Origin: Stenogyne calaminthoides
Taxonomy: Eukaryota; Streptophyta; Magnoliopsida; Lamiales; Lamiaceae
DNA: 64,000 nt
Direction of reading: 5' to 3'
Assembly (NCBI GenBank): GCA_037126765.1
Contig: JBBCBC010000027.1
Span: 4,364,406-4,428,405 of the forward strand
Shown here: positions 10,967 through 22,181 of the stretch, piece after piece
How positions within the stretch are numbered: position 1 is the first letter of the stretch
Layout: each line of letters opens with the position of its first letter
Made by a program: the position numbers and the translations under genes
Notes under the pieces: model-generated
The model's database searches: none
Told to the model about the DNA's origin: nothing
The model's input: only the letters and a program-made list of their open reading frames with translations

Positions 10967-11130
10967 AATTACTGATAGGTATAATTTTTTTAAAAACTTA
11001 CTAGCAGGTACAAAATGGTTGCATATATGTAGGTACAGTTGCACTTTTAAATGCAATTTTGACTGTCTATACAATCTCATTTGTACATGCTAGTAAGTTT
11101 TCTCAAAATTTTGTACCTGCCAGTAATTAC
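10967..11130. mobile_element. Small foldback element (copy 1)
   Basis: About 160 bp with nested inverted ends: AAAACTTACTAGCAGGTACA is mirrored by TTTGTACATGCTAGTAAGTT, and TTACTGATAGGTA by TACCTGCCAGTAA. No ORF. Copy 2: 44433-44596. Confidence 0.6.
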
Positions 11131-11770
11131 CCCTAAATTATCAACTTAATGTATTGATATATCATCTTAATTTTAAACAAATAAATACATCAAATTAATC
11201 TATTTGAAATAGTAAATTTCAAATTTGTAACTTATTTCTATTTTTCACAAATAAATCATCACTTGAAAAATTGGTTAAGATTGGATGGACACCCAAATTA
11301 TAAACCAATTAATTTCCAACAGGATCTGCTTTTCAGAATCTCCATACTGAAACAATATCTTATGCCTGTTAAACAATACATTTCCCTTTTTTGTTCTGGT
11401 AAGATGAAAATTTGGGTAAATGGCAATGCCTCCTACCAAACTAGCATATAGACATATCTGAATACTGTTTAAGGGGTATGCAGTTTGTTATGACTTATGA
11501 GATTACTGCCAGGGGAAGGAGAATTCAGACTATAAAAATCTCTGTGAGTGTGAACACATGATGTTAGTTTTGAATTTTGGTAGATATGATATAAAATTGT
11601 ACAAATATGAAACACGTAAAAATATTGTATTATTTAAATGAGATTTGAACTAATGTTATTTTGAGTACAAAAAAAATGTGGGTGGGTGGTAAGTGATAAA
11701 GTAAATATTTTTAGAATATAGATAAACTGAATTTTAAAGATTTCAAAATATTATATATTGAGGTGGTGTT
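11131..11770. other. No gene recognised before Copia-A
   Basis: AT-rich. A 62-codon forward ORF (11263-11451) is conserved in copy 2 but has no recognisable protein character or start context. Copy 2 equivalent: 44597-45234. Confidence 0.5.
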
Positions 11771-12844
11771 TGTTGGGGTTATACTGGAAAGTATGCTTTT
11801 ACTTTGTATAATCAAACATAATTTCTGTCTTATTTATTGAAATAAATTATTTATCACTAATGCTTTAAATATCATTGAATGTTACGTATATTTACTTTGC
11901 ATAACTGCTCAATAAATAGTACGTGTTACATTGTAGTTAATTTAGTGATACCAGATCACGAAAGATTAAATTAACGATCTCTTTGTAACTAAAAAGTACT
12001 GCTCATGACCTAAATGGAAATGAACAATCCATCGTGAAAGGTTGAAGTGTAAGGCTCAGATTGACTTGTCTTGACCAAGAGATTACACTAGTGCATGACT
12101 GATGCCTGAATAGGACCTACAGGAGGATAAATTCTTGAAAGATTTGAATTAGGAAGAATTAAACCTTAGTGGTTCGTTATTTCTTAATCTTTGTCTTTTA
12201 AATAGGATCGTGTGTGGTTAGTAATTATTGCTTTGACTTATGACGGGGTAGAGAATCAATGAGATTCAATACTTTATATATTGGGCAATATTATTGGTCA
12301 CGTCGATTGCTAAGATTTAATCTGAAGAATCGTAAAAATACGCTTGTTCGATTTTCCCTTTAGGAGGTTCATAAGATTTATCATACCAAATCTTACAAGT
12401 GGAATTAGTTTCCGGTATGGATAATAATGTTGAACCGTTCCTTGACCAAGGACAAAAGATATTAATTAAAAGAAAGTTGTTTCAGTGGCTTGAATTAATT
12501 AATGGGCTGGATAATCTTAAACACGGGAAATAATAACCGAGAGCCATATTAACAGTAATATGGGTTAAGATGGATAGTGCAATATTAATTATGTAGTGGG
12601 ATTAATTAATATTTATGGACTTGAATAATATTGTGGCTCAATGTTAGATATTCAAAGTCCATTAGAATGTCCAATCTTAATTCTCTTAAAGGCCCCTCAA
12701 GTAGCCCAAGCATAATGTCCAATAACTGAAAAATGTGTTTAAAATAAAATAAATTATGGTTGCTTATTTTTTCCAATTTTTCAAAAAATACAAATAAAAA
12801 GAGGAGAAAGATTTTCTTTGAATTTTGTTATGGAATGAGGATAA

Positions 12845-12991
12845 GTATTCTTGGAATACAAGATTATCTCATTAAATTCAAGAAATCTCCCACTTGGCTG
12901 TTTGTTGGGAAATTTCAAAAATTATGAGAAATAAAGGGAAATAAAGATTTTCTTGATAAGATATTATGGAAGATATGTATTCTTGGAATAC
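12845..12991. promoter_or_regulatory. Paired palindromes in the Copia-A U3 (copy 1)
   Basis: GTATTCTTGGAATAC, a 6+3+6 perfect inverted repeat, occurs at 12845-12859 and again at 12977-12991, 132 bp apart. Similar downstream text follows each (ATCTCAT-AAATTCAAGAA). Position upstream of the TATA box fits a duplicated upstream element; a binding factor is not known. Both are intact in copy 2 at 46309-46323 and 46441-46455. Confidence 0.5.
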
Positions 12992-13199
12992 AAGTATATC
13001 TCATAAATTCAAGAAGATCCAAATCTTGGAATCTTTATCCTAAAATTTTGAAAATACCATAACAATAAGAGATTGGGATTTTTATGGAAAATTTTAATTA
13101 AGGAGAAAAGAATATATGGGATATATATTCAAGATTTCTTGGAGATCAAGAAAGAGATTTTCTCTCCTTTTTCCTAGCAAAAAATCGCCACCACCCTCT

Positions 13200-13207
13200 T
13201 ATAAATA
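13200..13207 (+). promoter_or_regulatory. TATA box of the Copia-A LTR (copy 1)
   Basis: TATAAATA followed by GGGGATG, preceded by a C-rich stretch. It sits about 400 bp before the LTR end, so transcription would start around 13230. Copy 2: 46667-46674. Confidence 0.6.
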
Positions 13208-13611
13208 GGGGATGATTTTTTCATCCCCAAATCTTGATTCCATGTGTTGGAAAAATTAGAAATCCACAAAGGTAGTGCAACATAATTTTATTTTCCCTTT
13301 TGTTAAATTGTTCGCGAGTTCCTACCACCGGATTGTTGAACAAGGATAAGGGAATACTTGAGAAGGTCTTTTGCTGTGTTCGCGTGAACGGGATTCATCT
13401 TCTCAACGGTTGTCACTCCGAGAGGTTAGTTCGCGTAAACCCGTAGCAATTCCGCATGCGTAGGATTTATGTGAACTGTTTATAAGCATGATTTGTTGTT
13501 GAATTATTATTTGAATTAATATAGGATTAATTCATGCTAGTAATAATTGTTATAATTAAATTTGTATTTAAATATTCATCCCTAATAGATCCGGCAATTA
13601 ATTCCCCAACA

Positions 13612-15133
13612 AGCGCATCGAGCCTTGGTTTGACTCTCGAGTTTTAAATTGTAATTTAATTCATTTTTCATTAAACTTTGAAATTGAATAGTAGAATTGC
13701 TAGATTTTTTTTGCAGGTATCCAATTGTCATGGTATTTAATGAATGATTAAATTTATGCTTGCATATAAATTGTGATTTTTAATTCTATTCGTTCGAACT
13801 CGTTTTGCCACGTGAGAAAATCCACGAGTAGATTAGAATTTTTTTGATTCGTCCAATGTAATAGACTAGTCAAGATCTAGGTTTATTTATTTTTAAGTAA
13901 ATAAATTATGGCGAATAAATGAGCCAAGACGGAGATGATGAATTAAAAGGCGGACGGATCAAAACGGGCACGCAGGGCGCGTCGTCTACGCTTAACGCAG
14001 CCAAAAGGAGGCACGCGCATCTGAGACGCCTTATTTGGAGCACACGGCGTGAAAGCGATGGGCGGGCCGAGCGTTAAATGGATCGGCGCCCGACACGCCT
14101 GGCGCTACAAGAACCTTGTTCGCGGATCGAGCGAAGCGCCGGGCGAAAGTGCCGACCTTGGCGAGGCATGGGCGAGGCGATCGAAAAGTAGCTGCCAGCA
14201 TTATCGCCCGGTCACGGATTCGCTGAAATCGCTACTGGAATACCGCCGGGCGACAAGATATCTTGTTGTCTTGCGCTTTATCGTCGCGACCACGGTATGC
14301 CAATCGACCTGACGGGGAAGTGTAAGGTGTACATTTCGACCTGCGAGCTGGTCGATGACTTGGCTTGAAGTGGCGAAATTATTTTTCCGAGACAGTCGAG
14401 TGGGAGCTTTTTGAGACGAACGATGAAGGCTATGAAGACGATTTCTCAAGATCAATACATGACAAAATTAACCGTGACAATTGGATATATGTGCCCAATG
14501 TGTTTAATTTTTGTTTTGATATTTTGCATTATTTTGTGCTTATTTAAATTGTGTTTAAATATGCGATGCATGAGAAAATATTTTGAAAAATCTCACCTTC
14601 GAAAATTACTAAGTATGTTTAATTAATTAATTGACAATTTTATTTCGGATAATAAAATTGAATTAATTTTGACCTCCATGATTTATTTATTTGTGGATTC
14701 TTTTGGAGAAATTCCCCCCACGGGACGGTCAAAAGATAGATTTCACATGAATAAATTTCGAAAGGATTATTGTGGGTTATTATTAGTGGCGACGATGTTC
14801 AAAATAAAATAATCATTTTGTATTTAATCATGGTTATTACTTAGGTATAAAATTGATATGCATATACTTCCCCGAAATCCCTGTCAATTTTATATTGGTT
14901 AAGTGAGAGCCAACTATTAATCTGGATATTAAAGGTTTGTAATTGTTTTCTTTGTTTATGTCTGCTTGAATGTGTTTAAATAATGACCCACCCCACGCGT
15001 GGCTTATTTAAACTGCTTTTGAGATGTTGGCTGATGCATGTTCATATTTTTTTTGAGATTTTAATATGATACATGTGATCGAACCTTGTGATATGTTTGT
15101 GCTTATACAGATTGTTATTTATTTCAGTTCAGC
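13612..15133 (+). other. Copia-A leader with a GC-rich block, PBS destroyed (copy 1)
   Basis: Untranslated leader between LTR and gag. Directly after the LTR, copy 2 has an intact primer binding site. Here the same place reads GCGCATCGAGC and no longer pairs with initiator tRNA-Met. A GC-rich, CpG-dense block (about 13955-14345) stands out from the AT-rich surroundings and differs strongly from copy 2, while the flanks match almost perfectly. Confidence 0.7.
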
Positions 15134-15960
15134 ATGTCGCAACCTTTTAATCCACTGTTCAATATACTTAAAGACAATTTGCTTACTGGTGAAAACTTCG
15201 TTGATTGGAGTCGTAGACTTACTATTGTCCTCACTGCACAAAGCCATAACTGTGTTCTCACTACACCTAAACCAGAAAAGCCAAATGATGAGTCAACTAA
15301 AGCGGTTAAGAAGGAGTATCTTTGACCGGAGCGTTCCAACGAAATGGCAAAGTGTACCATCTTGGCTTCAATGTCAGATGTGTTGCAACACCAACACCAA
15401 AACGTTGAGACCGCTGCAGACATCATGACTAGTCTTAAAGCGATGTTTCAACATCAGAATCGTATGGCTCGTCAGAATCACCATGAGGACTTGCTCTCTA
15501 TGAAAATAGTGGAGGGAACGCCCCGTAGGGGAGCACGTTCCGGATGATGGCTCACCTTAACAAGCTTGAGGTACTTGGCGCTGAATACGATATCGAGACC
15601 CAAATCGATTTCGTGCTCCACTCTCTGCCAAAAAAATTTGAACAGTTCAGGCTGAACTACCAAATGAACAATCAGAAGTTCTCGATGCCTGACCTATTGC
15701 AAGATTTAGTCTCGGCAGAGGCGATATTGGGGCAAAAGAGCCAAGCCTTGGTGGCAAATGGACCTTCTTCTTCTTCTAGGCCAAAGGGTGGTAAAAAAGA
15801 AAAAAAAATGATAAAGGCCACAAACAAGTGAACTCAAGTGTTGTCAAGGGCAAAGAAAGGTGAAGGGAGGTGGAGGAGTGAGTAAACCAACTAAGGGAAG
15901 TGCTTCAACTAATGGTGAAAAAGGACATTGAAGGTCGACTGTTCCAAACCCAAAAGGAAT
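15134..15960 (+). pseudogene. Copia-A gag, frameshifted (copy 1)
   Basis: Capsid-like polyprotein that would package element RNA. Begins MSQPFNPLFNILKDNLLTGE and contains FVDWSRRLTIVLTAQ, MAHLNKLEVLGAEYDIETQ and FVLHSLPKKFEQFRLNYQMN, all typical of Copia gag. Copy 1 is broken at about 15320, 15475 and 15530, where copy 2 is open, so those breaks are suspect. The CCHC knuckle region is also garbled (AACTAATGG where copy 2 has AACTGCGG). The stop at 15929-15931 inside the knuckle is shared by both copies. Confidence 0.88.
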
Positions 15961-18900
15961 GGAAAGAAAGGTAATTATCACGCACTAGTTGTTGAAACTT
16001 GTTTAGCGGCGTATGCCTCCCATTTATGGGTGGTGGATACGGGATCCACTGATCATGTTTGTTTCACTTTACAGGGGTTCAAGAGGACCCAACAACTTAG
16101 TGGGAGTGAGATCCTCATCACACTTTAGGCGATCTTCTGAGTGGCAATCAATTGCGATGGGAGAAGGGCACCTGTCTTTGAAGACAGAGTTTTAATTTTA
16201 AGAGATGTTCTTTACGTTCCTAGTTTTAGAAAGAATTTAATTTCGATTTCTAAACTTTACCTTGATGGATATTCGGTTACTTTTGACAAAGCTGTTACCA
16301 TTTCTCTTGATGATAAATTTATCTGTCATGGAACGTTGTCGAATAGTCTCTATACAATTAACTATGTACACCACTCACGAAATGCATCCTATAACACATC
16401 AACTGTTTCCGATAAAAGAAAACGTTCATCAGTCGTGAACGAGACACTTCTATGGCATCTCAGATTGGGACATATTAATCCAAAAAGGATTCAAAGGTTG
16501 GTAGAAGATGGTTCATTGGAGTCTCTCCGGGTTGAACCAATCCCAACTTGCGAATCATATTTGGAGGGTAAAATGACCAAGAGGGCATTCGGAGCCAAGG
16601 GGAATAGAGCCAAATAAGTGTTAGAAATCGTTCACACAGACGTATGTGGTTCAATGTCAATCAAAGCAAGAGGAGGTTATGAGTATTTCGTCACCTTTAT
16701 TGATGATTACTCAAGGTACGACTATATTTTCCTTATGAAGCATAAATCTGAGACCTTTGACAAATTCAAAGAATTTAAGAGTCAAGCAGAGAATCATAGG
16801 GAAAAACGTATCAAGTCTCTACGATCTGATCGTGGAGGCGAGTACCTCAGCGATGAGTTTTTGAACTACTTGTCAGATGAATGGATTGTATCCCAGCTAA
16901 TTGCACCCGAAACCCCTCAACAAAATGGGGTTGCAGAGCGAAGAAACATAACTCTTTTAGAAATGGTTAAATCAATGATGAGTTATGCGGATCTACCCAA
17001 GTCGTTCTGGGGTCATGCCTTAGAAACAGCGGCTTATATTCTAAACTTGGTGCCATCCAAACCGGTTCCCAAAACTCCCAAAGAATTGTGGACCGGGCGA
17101 AAGCCCAGTTTGAGACACATGAGAATTTGGGGGTGTCCGGCCTACGTGTTGGACAAGGAAGCCGGAAAATTGGATCCTCGGTCAGAATTAAAGCTATTTA
17201 TAGGATACCCCGAGGGAACAAAAGGGTGTATGTTCTATGGTCCCGAAGATCAAAAGGTGGTAATAAGCACCCACTTTAGATTTTTGGAAGAAGACTATAT
17301 GAACGAAAGAAAACCCAGAAGTGAGATTACCTTAAATGAGCTAAGGGGGATAACCTCAGTGCCAACTGTACAAGATGACATACCAAACGACACACTTACA
17401 CAACCGAAACCTCGTCGTATTGGGAGGGTTGTAAGAAAACCCAAGAGATTCATGGGGGTAGGAGAGTCCTCGGACTTAGTCCCCGGTCAAGATGAATCAG
17501 ACCCATGGACTTACAACGAGGCAATCCAAGACAAGAATGCAGTTTCTTGGTAAACAACAATGGAAGCCGAAATGGGTTCTATGGATCATAACAGAGTGTG
17601 GGAGCTAGTCGAACCACTTAATGGGGTCAAACCCATTAGTTGCAAGTGGGTATACAAGAGGAAAAGAGGACCGGACGGGAAGGTGAAAACCTTCAAGGCA
17701 AGGCTTGTGGCGAAAGGTTATACTCAGAAAGAAGGGATCGACTATGAGGAAACCTTTTCACCTATAGCAATGCTTAAGTCCATCCGAATCCTCTTGTCGA
17801 TTGCTGCGCATCTCGACTTTGAAATCTGACAAATGGATGTCAAGATGGCTTTCCTTAACGGAAGTCTTGAAGAGGAAATCTATATGCAACAACCCTAAGG
17901 CTTCATTGAAAAAGACCTTTATGGACTCAAACAAGCATCCAGAGCTTGGAACCAACGTTTTGATCAAGTAATAAAATCTTATGGGTTTGATCAAAACGAG
18001 TACGAAAGTTGTGTGTACAAGAAGCGTGTCGGAACTGCATTGGTATTCTTGGTACTATACGTAGACGACATTCTGCTCATCGGGGACGATGTAAAGGTGT
18101 TGTCAGATGTAAGGCATGGCTTTCAAAACAGTTTGATATGAAGGACTTAGGGGAAGCCGGGCACATTATTGGGATCAAGATCACTCGAGATCGCAAGAAA
18201 AGGATGATAGGCTTATCGCAAGCTTAATATATAGACACTGTCTTGAAGCGGTTCAACATGCAGGATTTCAAGAAATGCTTCGTACCTTTTAGACATGGAA
18301 TCCATCTATCCAAGGAAATGTGCTCTATGACACAAAAGGAGATAGATGACATGAAAGGCATTCCTTATGCTTCGACTGTCGGAAGTCTTATGTATGCAAT
18401 GCTGTGCACGAGACCGGATATCTGCTTTGTCATTGGCATGGTAGCGAGATATCAAAGTAATCCGGGAAAAGAGCATTGGACGACAGTTAAGAACATTCTG
18501 AAGTATTTGAAAAGAACTCGGGATAGAATGTTAGTTTATCGGTCAGATAGTCTAATCCCCATCAGTTACACGGACTCGAATTTCCAATCAGACTTAGATT
18601 CCATAAAATCTACCTCTGGTAGTGTGTTTTGCATGAGGGGAGGAGCCATGACATGGAGAAGCGTTAAGCAGAAATGCATCGTCGATTCTACCATGGAAGC
18701 CGAATACGTAGCTGATTGCGAGGTAGCGAAAGAAGCGGTTTGGCTCAAGAACATCCTAGTGAACTTGGATGTAGTTCCGAATTTGTCCAGCACAATCACT
18801 GTTTACTGTGATAATGCCGGAGCAGTTGCAAATTCAAGGGAACCAAGAGCCCACAAGGCCAGCAAACACATTGAATGGAAATACCATCTTATACGAGAAA

Positions 18901-19043
18901 TCGTTAAGAGAGGAGATATAGAGGTGGCAAAGATCGCGTCAGAAGACAACCTAGCAGATCCATTCACAAATGGTTTGCCTCAGAACACATTCGAGAGACA
19001 TGTGGAAGGAATGGATGTCAAGACCGTTGTCAATCTGCTTTGA
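15961..19043 (+). pseudogene. Copia-A pol: protease, integrase, RT, RNase H (copy 1)
   Basis: Protease: LWVVDTGSTDHVC (DTG active site). Pre-integrase: LWHLRLGHINPKRI, with the second Cys of the usual CxxC replaced (TCESYLEG). Integrase core in the open frame 16618-17553: HTDVCG, SDRGGEYLSDEF and PQQNGVAERRN give the D, D and E. RT: KWVYKRKRGPDG, QMDVKMAFLNG, and YVDD at 18058-18069. RNase H frame 18243-19043: YTDSNFQSD, MEAEYVA and KHIEWKYHLIREIV. Stops at 17551, 17827 and 17896, a probable internal deletion after GFIEK, and a frame change after YVDD are all shared with copy 2. Not functional. Confidence 0.93.
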
Positions 19044-19160
19044 GTATAAGTTGGAGATATTATTAGGTTCGTGTAGGTGACATTAGATGTCACGCATTAG
19101 GAACTACACGAGATATGTTGTAGTATACTTAAAAGCAGACTTTGAGTATAAGTGGGAGAT

Positions 19161-19368
19161 TGTTGGGGTTATACTGGAAAGTATGCTTTTACTTTGTATA
19201 GCCAAACTGAATTTCTGTCTTATTTACTGAAATAAATTATTTATCACTGATGCTTTAAATATCATTGAATGTTACATATATTTACTGCATAACTGTTCAA
19301 TAAATAGTACGGGTTACATTGTAGTTAATTTAGTGATAACAGATCACAAAAGATTAAATTAACAGTCC
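19161..19368 (+). repeat. Copia-A 3' LTR, truncated (copy 1)
   Basis: Follows a polypurine tract (AAGTGGGAGAT). Matches the first 206 or so bases of the 5' LTR, then stops near AACAGTCCC, where unrelated sequence begins. About 1.6 kb of LTR is missing. Copy 2 has the same breakpoint at about 52803. Confidence 0.85.
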
Positions 19369-19495
19369 CTTCCATATTCTTCTCAATTTCTCCAATTTCT
19401 CACAAATTTACATGTCCTTTTGTACTCTTCTCACGTTGTTCTTTAAATTTATAATCTTGAACTGAAGATTTTTTTTCGCGCTTGTACTGGTTTTT

Positions 19496-20010
19496 ATTCA
19501 TGTAGTAACACTCGTTTGTTCATAGGGTAACATTATTTTGTTCATGTAGTAACACATCAAGTTATTTTATAAATCTGTAATTTTAGACTGGGGATTTTTT
19601 TTCGCGCTTGTACTGATTTTGTTCATGTGGTAACACGTTTTTCCTCGTAGAGTAACGTTTTTTGTTCATGTAGTAACACATATTTTTTTAGTAATATGTA
19701 ACATTGTACACATGTCGTCGTGATACCAAATGAATACTCATGTGTTACTATATAAACAATAATGTGTTACCATATGATAATGTATTTAAAAAAAAAAGAT
19801 ATTGTAATTTTTATTTCACGTAGTAACACGTTTCTTTTCTATAAGTATCACTTTTTATTCATGTAGTAACACACATCTGTTATCATATGAACAATAATGT
19901 GTTACCATATGATAATGTATTTTTTTTTTTAAATGATAATGTAATTTTTATTTCACCTAGTAACACGTTTCTTTTCTATAAATATCACATTTTATTCATG
20001 TAGTAGCACA
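19496..20010. repeat. GTAACAC/GTGTTAC motif tract (copy 1)
   Basis: About ten spaced occurrences of TCATGTAGTAACAC or its variants, with the inverted form GTGTTACCATATGATAAT also present twice. Spacing is irregular (about 40-70 bp). No ORF. It directly follows the truncated LTR. Copy 2: 52931-53447. Confidence 0.7.
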
Positions 20011-20362
20011 TAAAAAAAATTTAAAAATTATGTGTCCAATAGGAATTGAACTTGCAACCAAATACATTAATAGCGAACCTAAACCACTAAACTATAACAC
20101 ATATAAATTAAAAATATCATTCTATAAATATACATTTGTTCGTCCAACCCACAATCCACAACCCTGCCCGCCCACACCCTGCCAGCGCCAGACCCGACCA
20201 TTGCGATGATGGCCCTCGAATTTTAAGCCAAATTATTTTAATTATGATGTATTGCACATAACACTAGTGTGCGATATTTTACACAAGACCTTCTCATTAA
20301 TCAAAGTATTAATCATTCCATAAAGTTGGAACAATACAGAGAAGATTAATTAGCATGCCCGT

Positions 20363-20544
20363 GTATTATCAGATAATTTGTGTAAGACATAATCATAAAG
20401 TGTTAAAGTTTATTTTTACTAATTATACTTTGTCTAAACACGTTTTAAATTTTGTATTATCAGATAATTTGTGTAAGACATAATCATAAAGTGTTAAAGT
20501 TTATTTTTACTAATTATACTTTGTCTAAACACGTTTTTAATTTG
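20363..20544. repeat. Tandem duplication, 2 x 91 bp (copy 1)
   Basis: A 91-bp unit starting GTATTATCAGATAATTTGTG occurs twice in a row, almost without change, at 20363 and 20454. Its freshness contrasts with the degraded surroundings. Identical arrangement in copy 2 at 53800-53981. Confidence 0.9.
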
Positions 20545-20683
20545 TGTTTGTAATTCTCAGAAGCGTGGTCTCTTTCGTTGTTCCAACTCTTTTCCCTTGT
20601 GTTAGGTAAATGTTGTTTATGATTACATTTGTATGCTCAATTCTGTAAGTGATAAATTCGGTTCAAATTTTGTTTACCGGGGA

Positions 20684-20907
20684 GGGTCTCATGTGCATTT
20701 AGTTGCACCTGTGCACTCAGTGTATTTTAGAATTGTGTAACTTGTTATACTGAAAAATACAATTTATTTACACTGAATTATGCAACTATTTTTTCACATT
20801 AATAATTGCATGATTCAATGTAAACAAATTACATCCTTCAATATAACAATTTGCATGATTAAAATATACTATAAATGCATGGTGCATTTTGGTGTATATA
20901 AGATTTA
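20684..20907. mobile_element. GTGCA-family MITE, member 4 (copy 1)
   Basis: Inverted ends GGGTCTCATGTGCATTTAGT and the complement of GCATTTTGGTGTATATAAGA, with the internal AACTTGTTATACTGAAAAAT motif shared with members 2 and 3. No ORF. Copy 2: 54121-54346. Confidence 0.7.
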
Positions 20908-21921
20908 ACGTTGTTTACATGAATTGAAGGGCAAAAAAAAAAAAAAACAACTCATGATGATATCATTTAAGATTACACCTCTATTTTTTTCATCTTGTAA
21001 GATTTTAGTTAAGGAAAAAAAAAAAAAATTATGCCTTGTGATTAAATTAAATCAAATCTTAAATAATTTTTTTTTAAAAAAAACCCTTGAAGCTGGGATA
21101 GTGTACTACTTTACAAGTTTGTGGTAACAATATTTCAGCACACGATTTAGGGTAAACTGTCCAAACATATATTAACCCCCATTCCATATATAATCCATCG
21201 TGGGCCAATAATATTTAGGGTAAATTGTCATAACATCCCGTGATATTTGACCAAATTATTAAAAGAAAGTTATCGAGCACCCATTAAAATGACTACATAA
21301 TTTATTTAACTTATGAAAAAATAAAAAAATATAGCACAATTAAAAGTAATATTTATGTGTACCACTTACAACTTACAAGGGGTGGATGACTAATATTATT
21401 GAATAAAAATAATTAATTTTGATCAACTAGTTATATTCAATATAAAGAACTTATATTTTTAATTAAAATAATTAATATTATTTAATGTAAAAAATTAATA
21501 TTATTTCATTGAAACAATTATCACTCTTCAATAAAATCAATTGATATCATTTAAAAATACACAAAACAGTGTATACAAAAATTTGCCCACAAACAATCGA
21601 TGTAAATTTGAGAAAAAACATAATGAATTAAATGAGTTCCAATTTTCGCACAATTGAATTTGAGTATTTTCAGTCTTTAAAAAAAAAAATTGGTTATTCT
21701 TATAACCACGAAAATTTCTTTGTTCTCTTGACAAATTTTGTGAAAGATTTTGATAATTTACCCTAATATTTATAAATAACATAAGTTGTTTTGCATGCAT
21801 CATGCACCGTGCCTATTTATTTGCTCTTTTTACGATGTTAGATATTTTCATTTAATAATATTAATTACTAATTTTGTAAAATATTAATTCTCGTCCCCAA
21901 TTTTAATTGGACATATTCGTT
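20908..21921. other. AT-rich DNA, no gene recognised
   Basis: Contains AGGGTAAA-TGTC text twice (about 21148 and 21218) and an AATTAATATTATT low-complexity stretch near 21400-21510. No coding signal. Copy 2 equivalent: 54347-55353. Confidence 0.5.
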
Positions 21922-22181
21922 CTATCCGTCTCGATCTTAATTAGATATTTCTTTAAATGAAAATATTCACTTTAACTCACACTTTTTTAACACATTTATT
22001 TAGAACACGTCACTCACTTGTACCCTTAACACTTTATCATTTTATCACATTTAATAAATATTATTATATTTTTTATTAAAGTTGAATTTACAACACTTTA
22101 TCATTTAAAATACTAATAAATAATTATTTCTTAAATTTAGAGCACACAGTGTATATTCAATTAAGTTTGAGACGGAGGAAG
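21922..22181. mobile_element. Stowaway-like MITE, diverged (copy 1)
   Basis: Right end GAGACGGAGGAAGTA is the complement of a CTTCCTCCGTCTC terminus. The left end TCTATCCGTCTCGATCTTAA is an imperfect mirror of it. About 260 bp, very AT-rich, TA flank on the right. Copy 2: 55354-55614. Confidence 0.6.

Larger units (their letters stand above)
11771..13611 (+). repeat. Copia-A 5' LTR (copy 1)
   Basis: Starts TGTTGGGGTTATACTGG and ends in CCCCAACA, giving the TGTTGG...CCAACA inverted ends usual for Copia LTRs. About 1.84 kb. Its first part recurs as the 3' LTR fragment at 19161 and as a separate fragment at 24610. Holds a TATA box near its 3' third and two spaced copies of a 15-bp palindrome. 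Confidence 0.9.
11771..19368 (+). mobile_element. Copia-A LTR retrotransposon, degenerate (copy 1)
   Basis: Order of parts: 5' LTR 11771-13611, a long leader, gag, protease, integrase, reverse transcriptase, RNase H, polypurine tract, and a 3' LTR cut to about 200 bp. Integrase before RT defines Ty1/Copia. Four stop codons are shared with copy 2, so the element was dead before the copies separated or is simply one locus seen twice. The 3' LTR is truncated, so no target duplication can be checked. Confidence 0.92.

Noticed and set aside
14049..14312. Forward ORF of 87 codons in the GC-rich leader
   Set aside because: Low stop density from GC content; not present in copy 2, where the same stretch reads differently.
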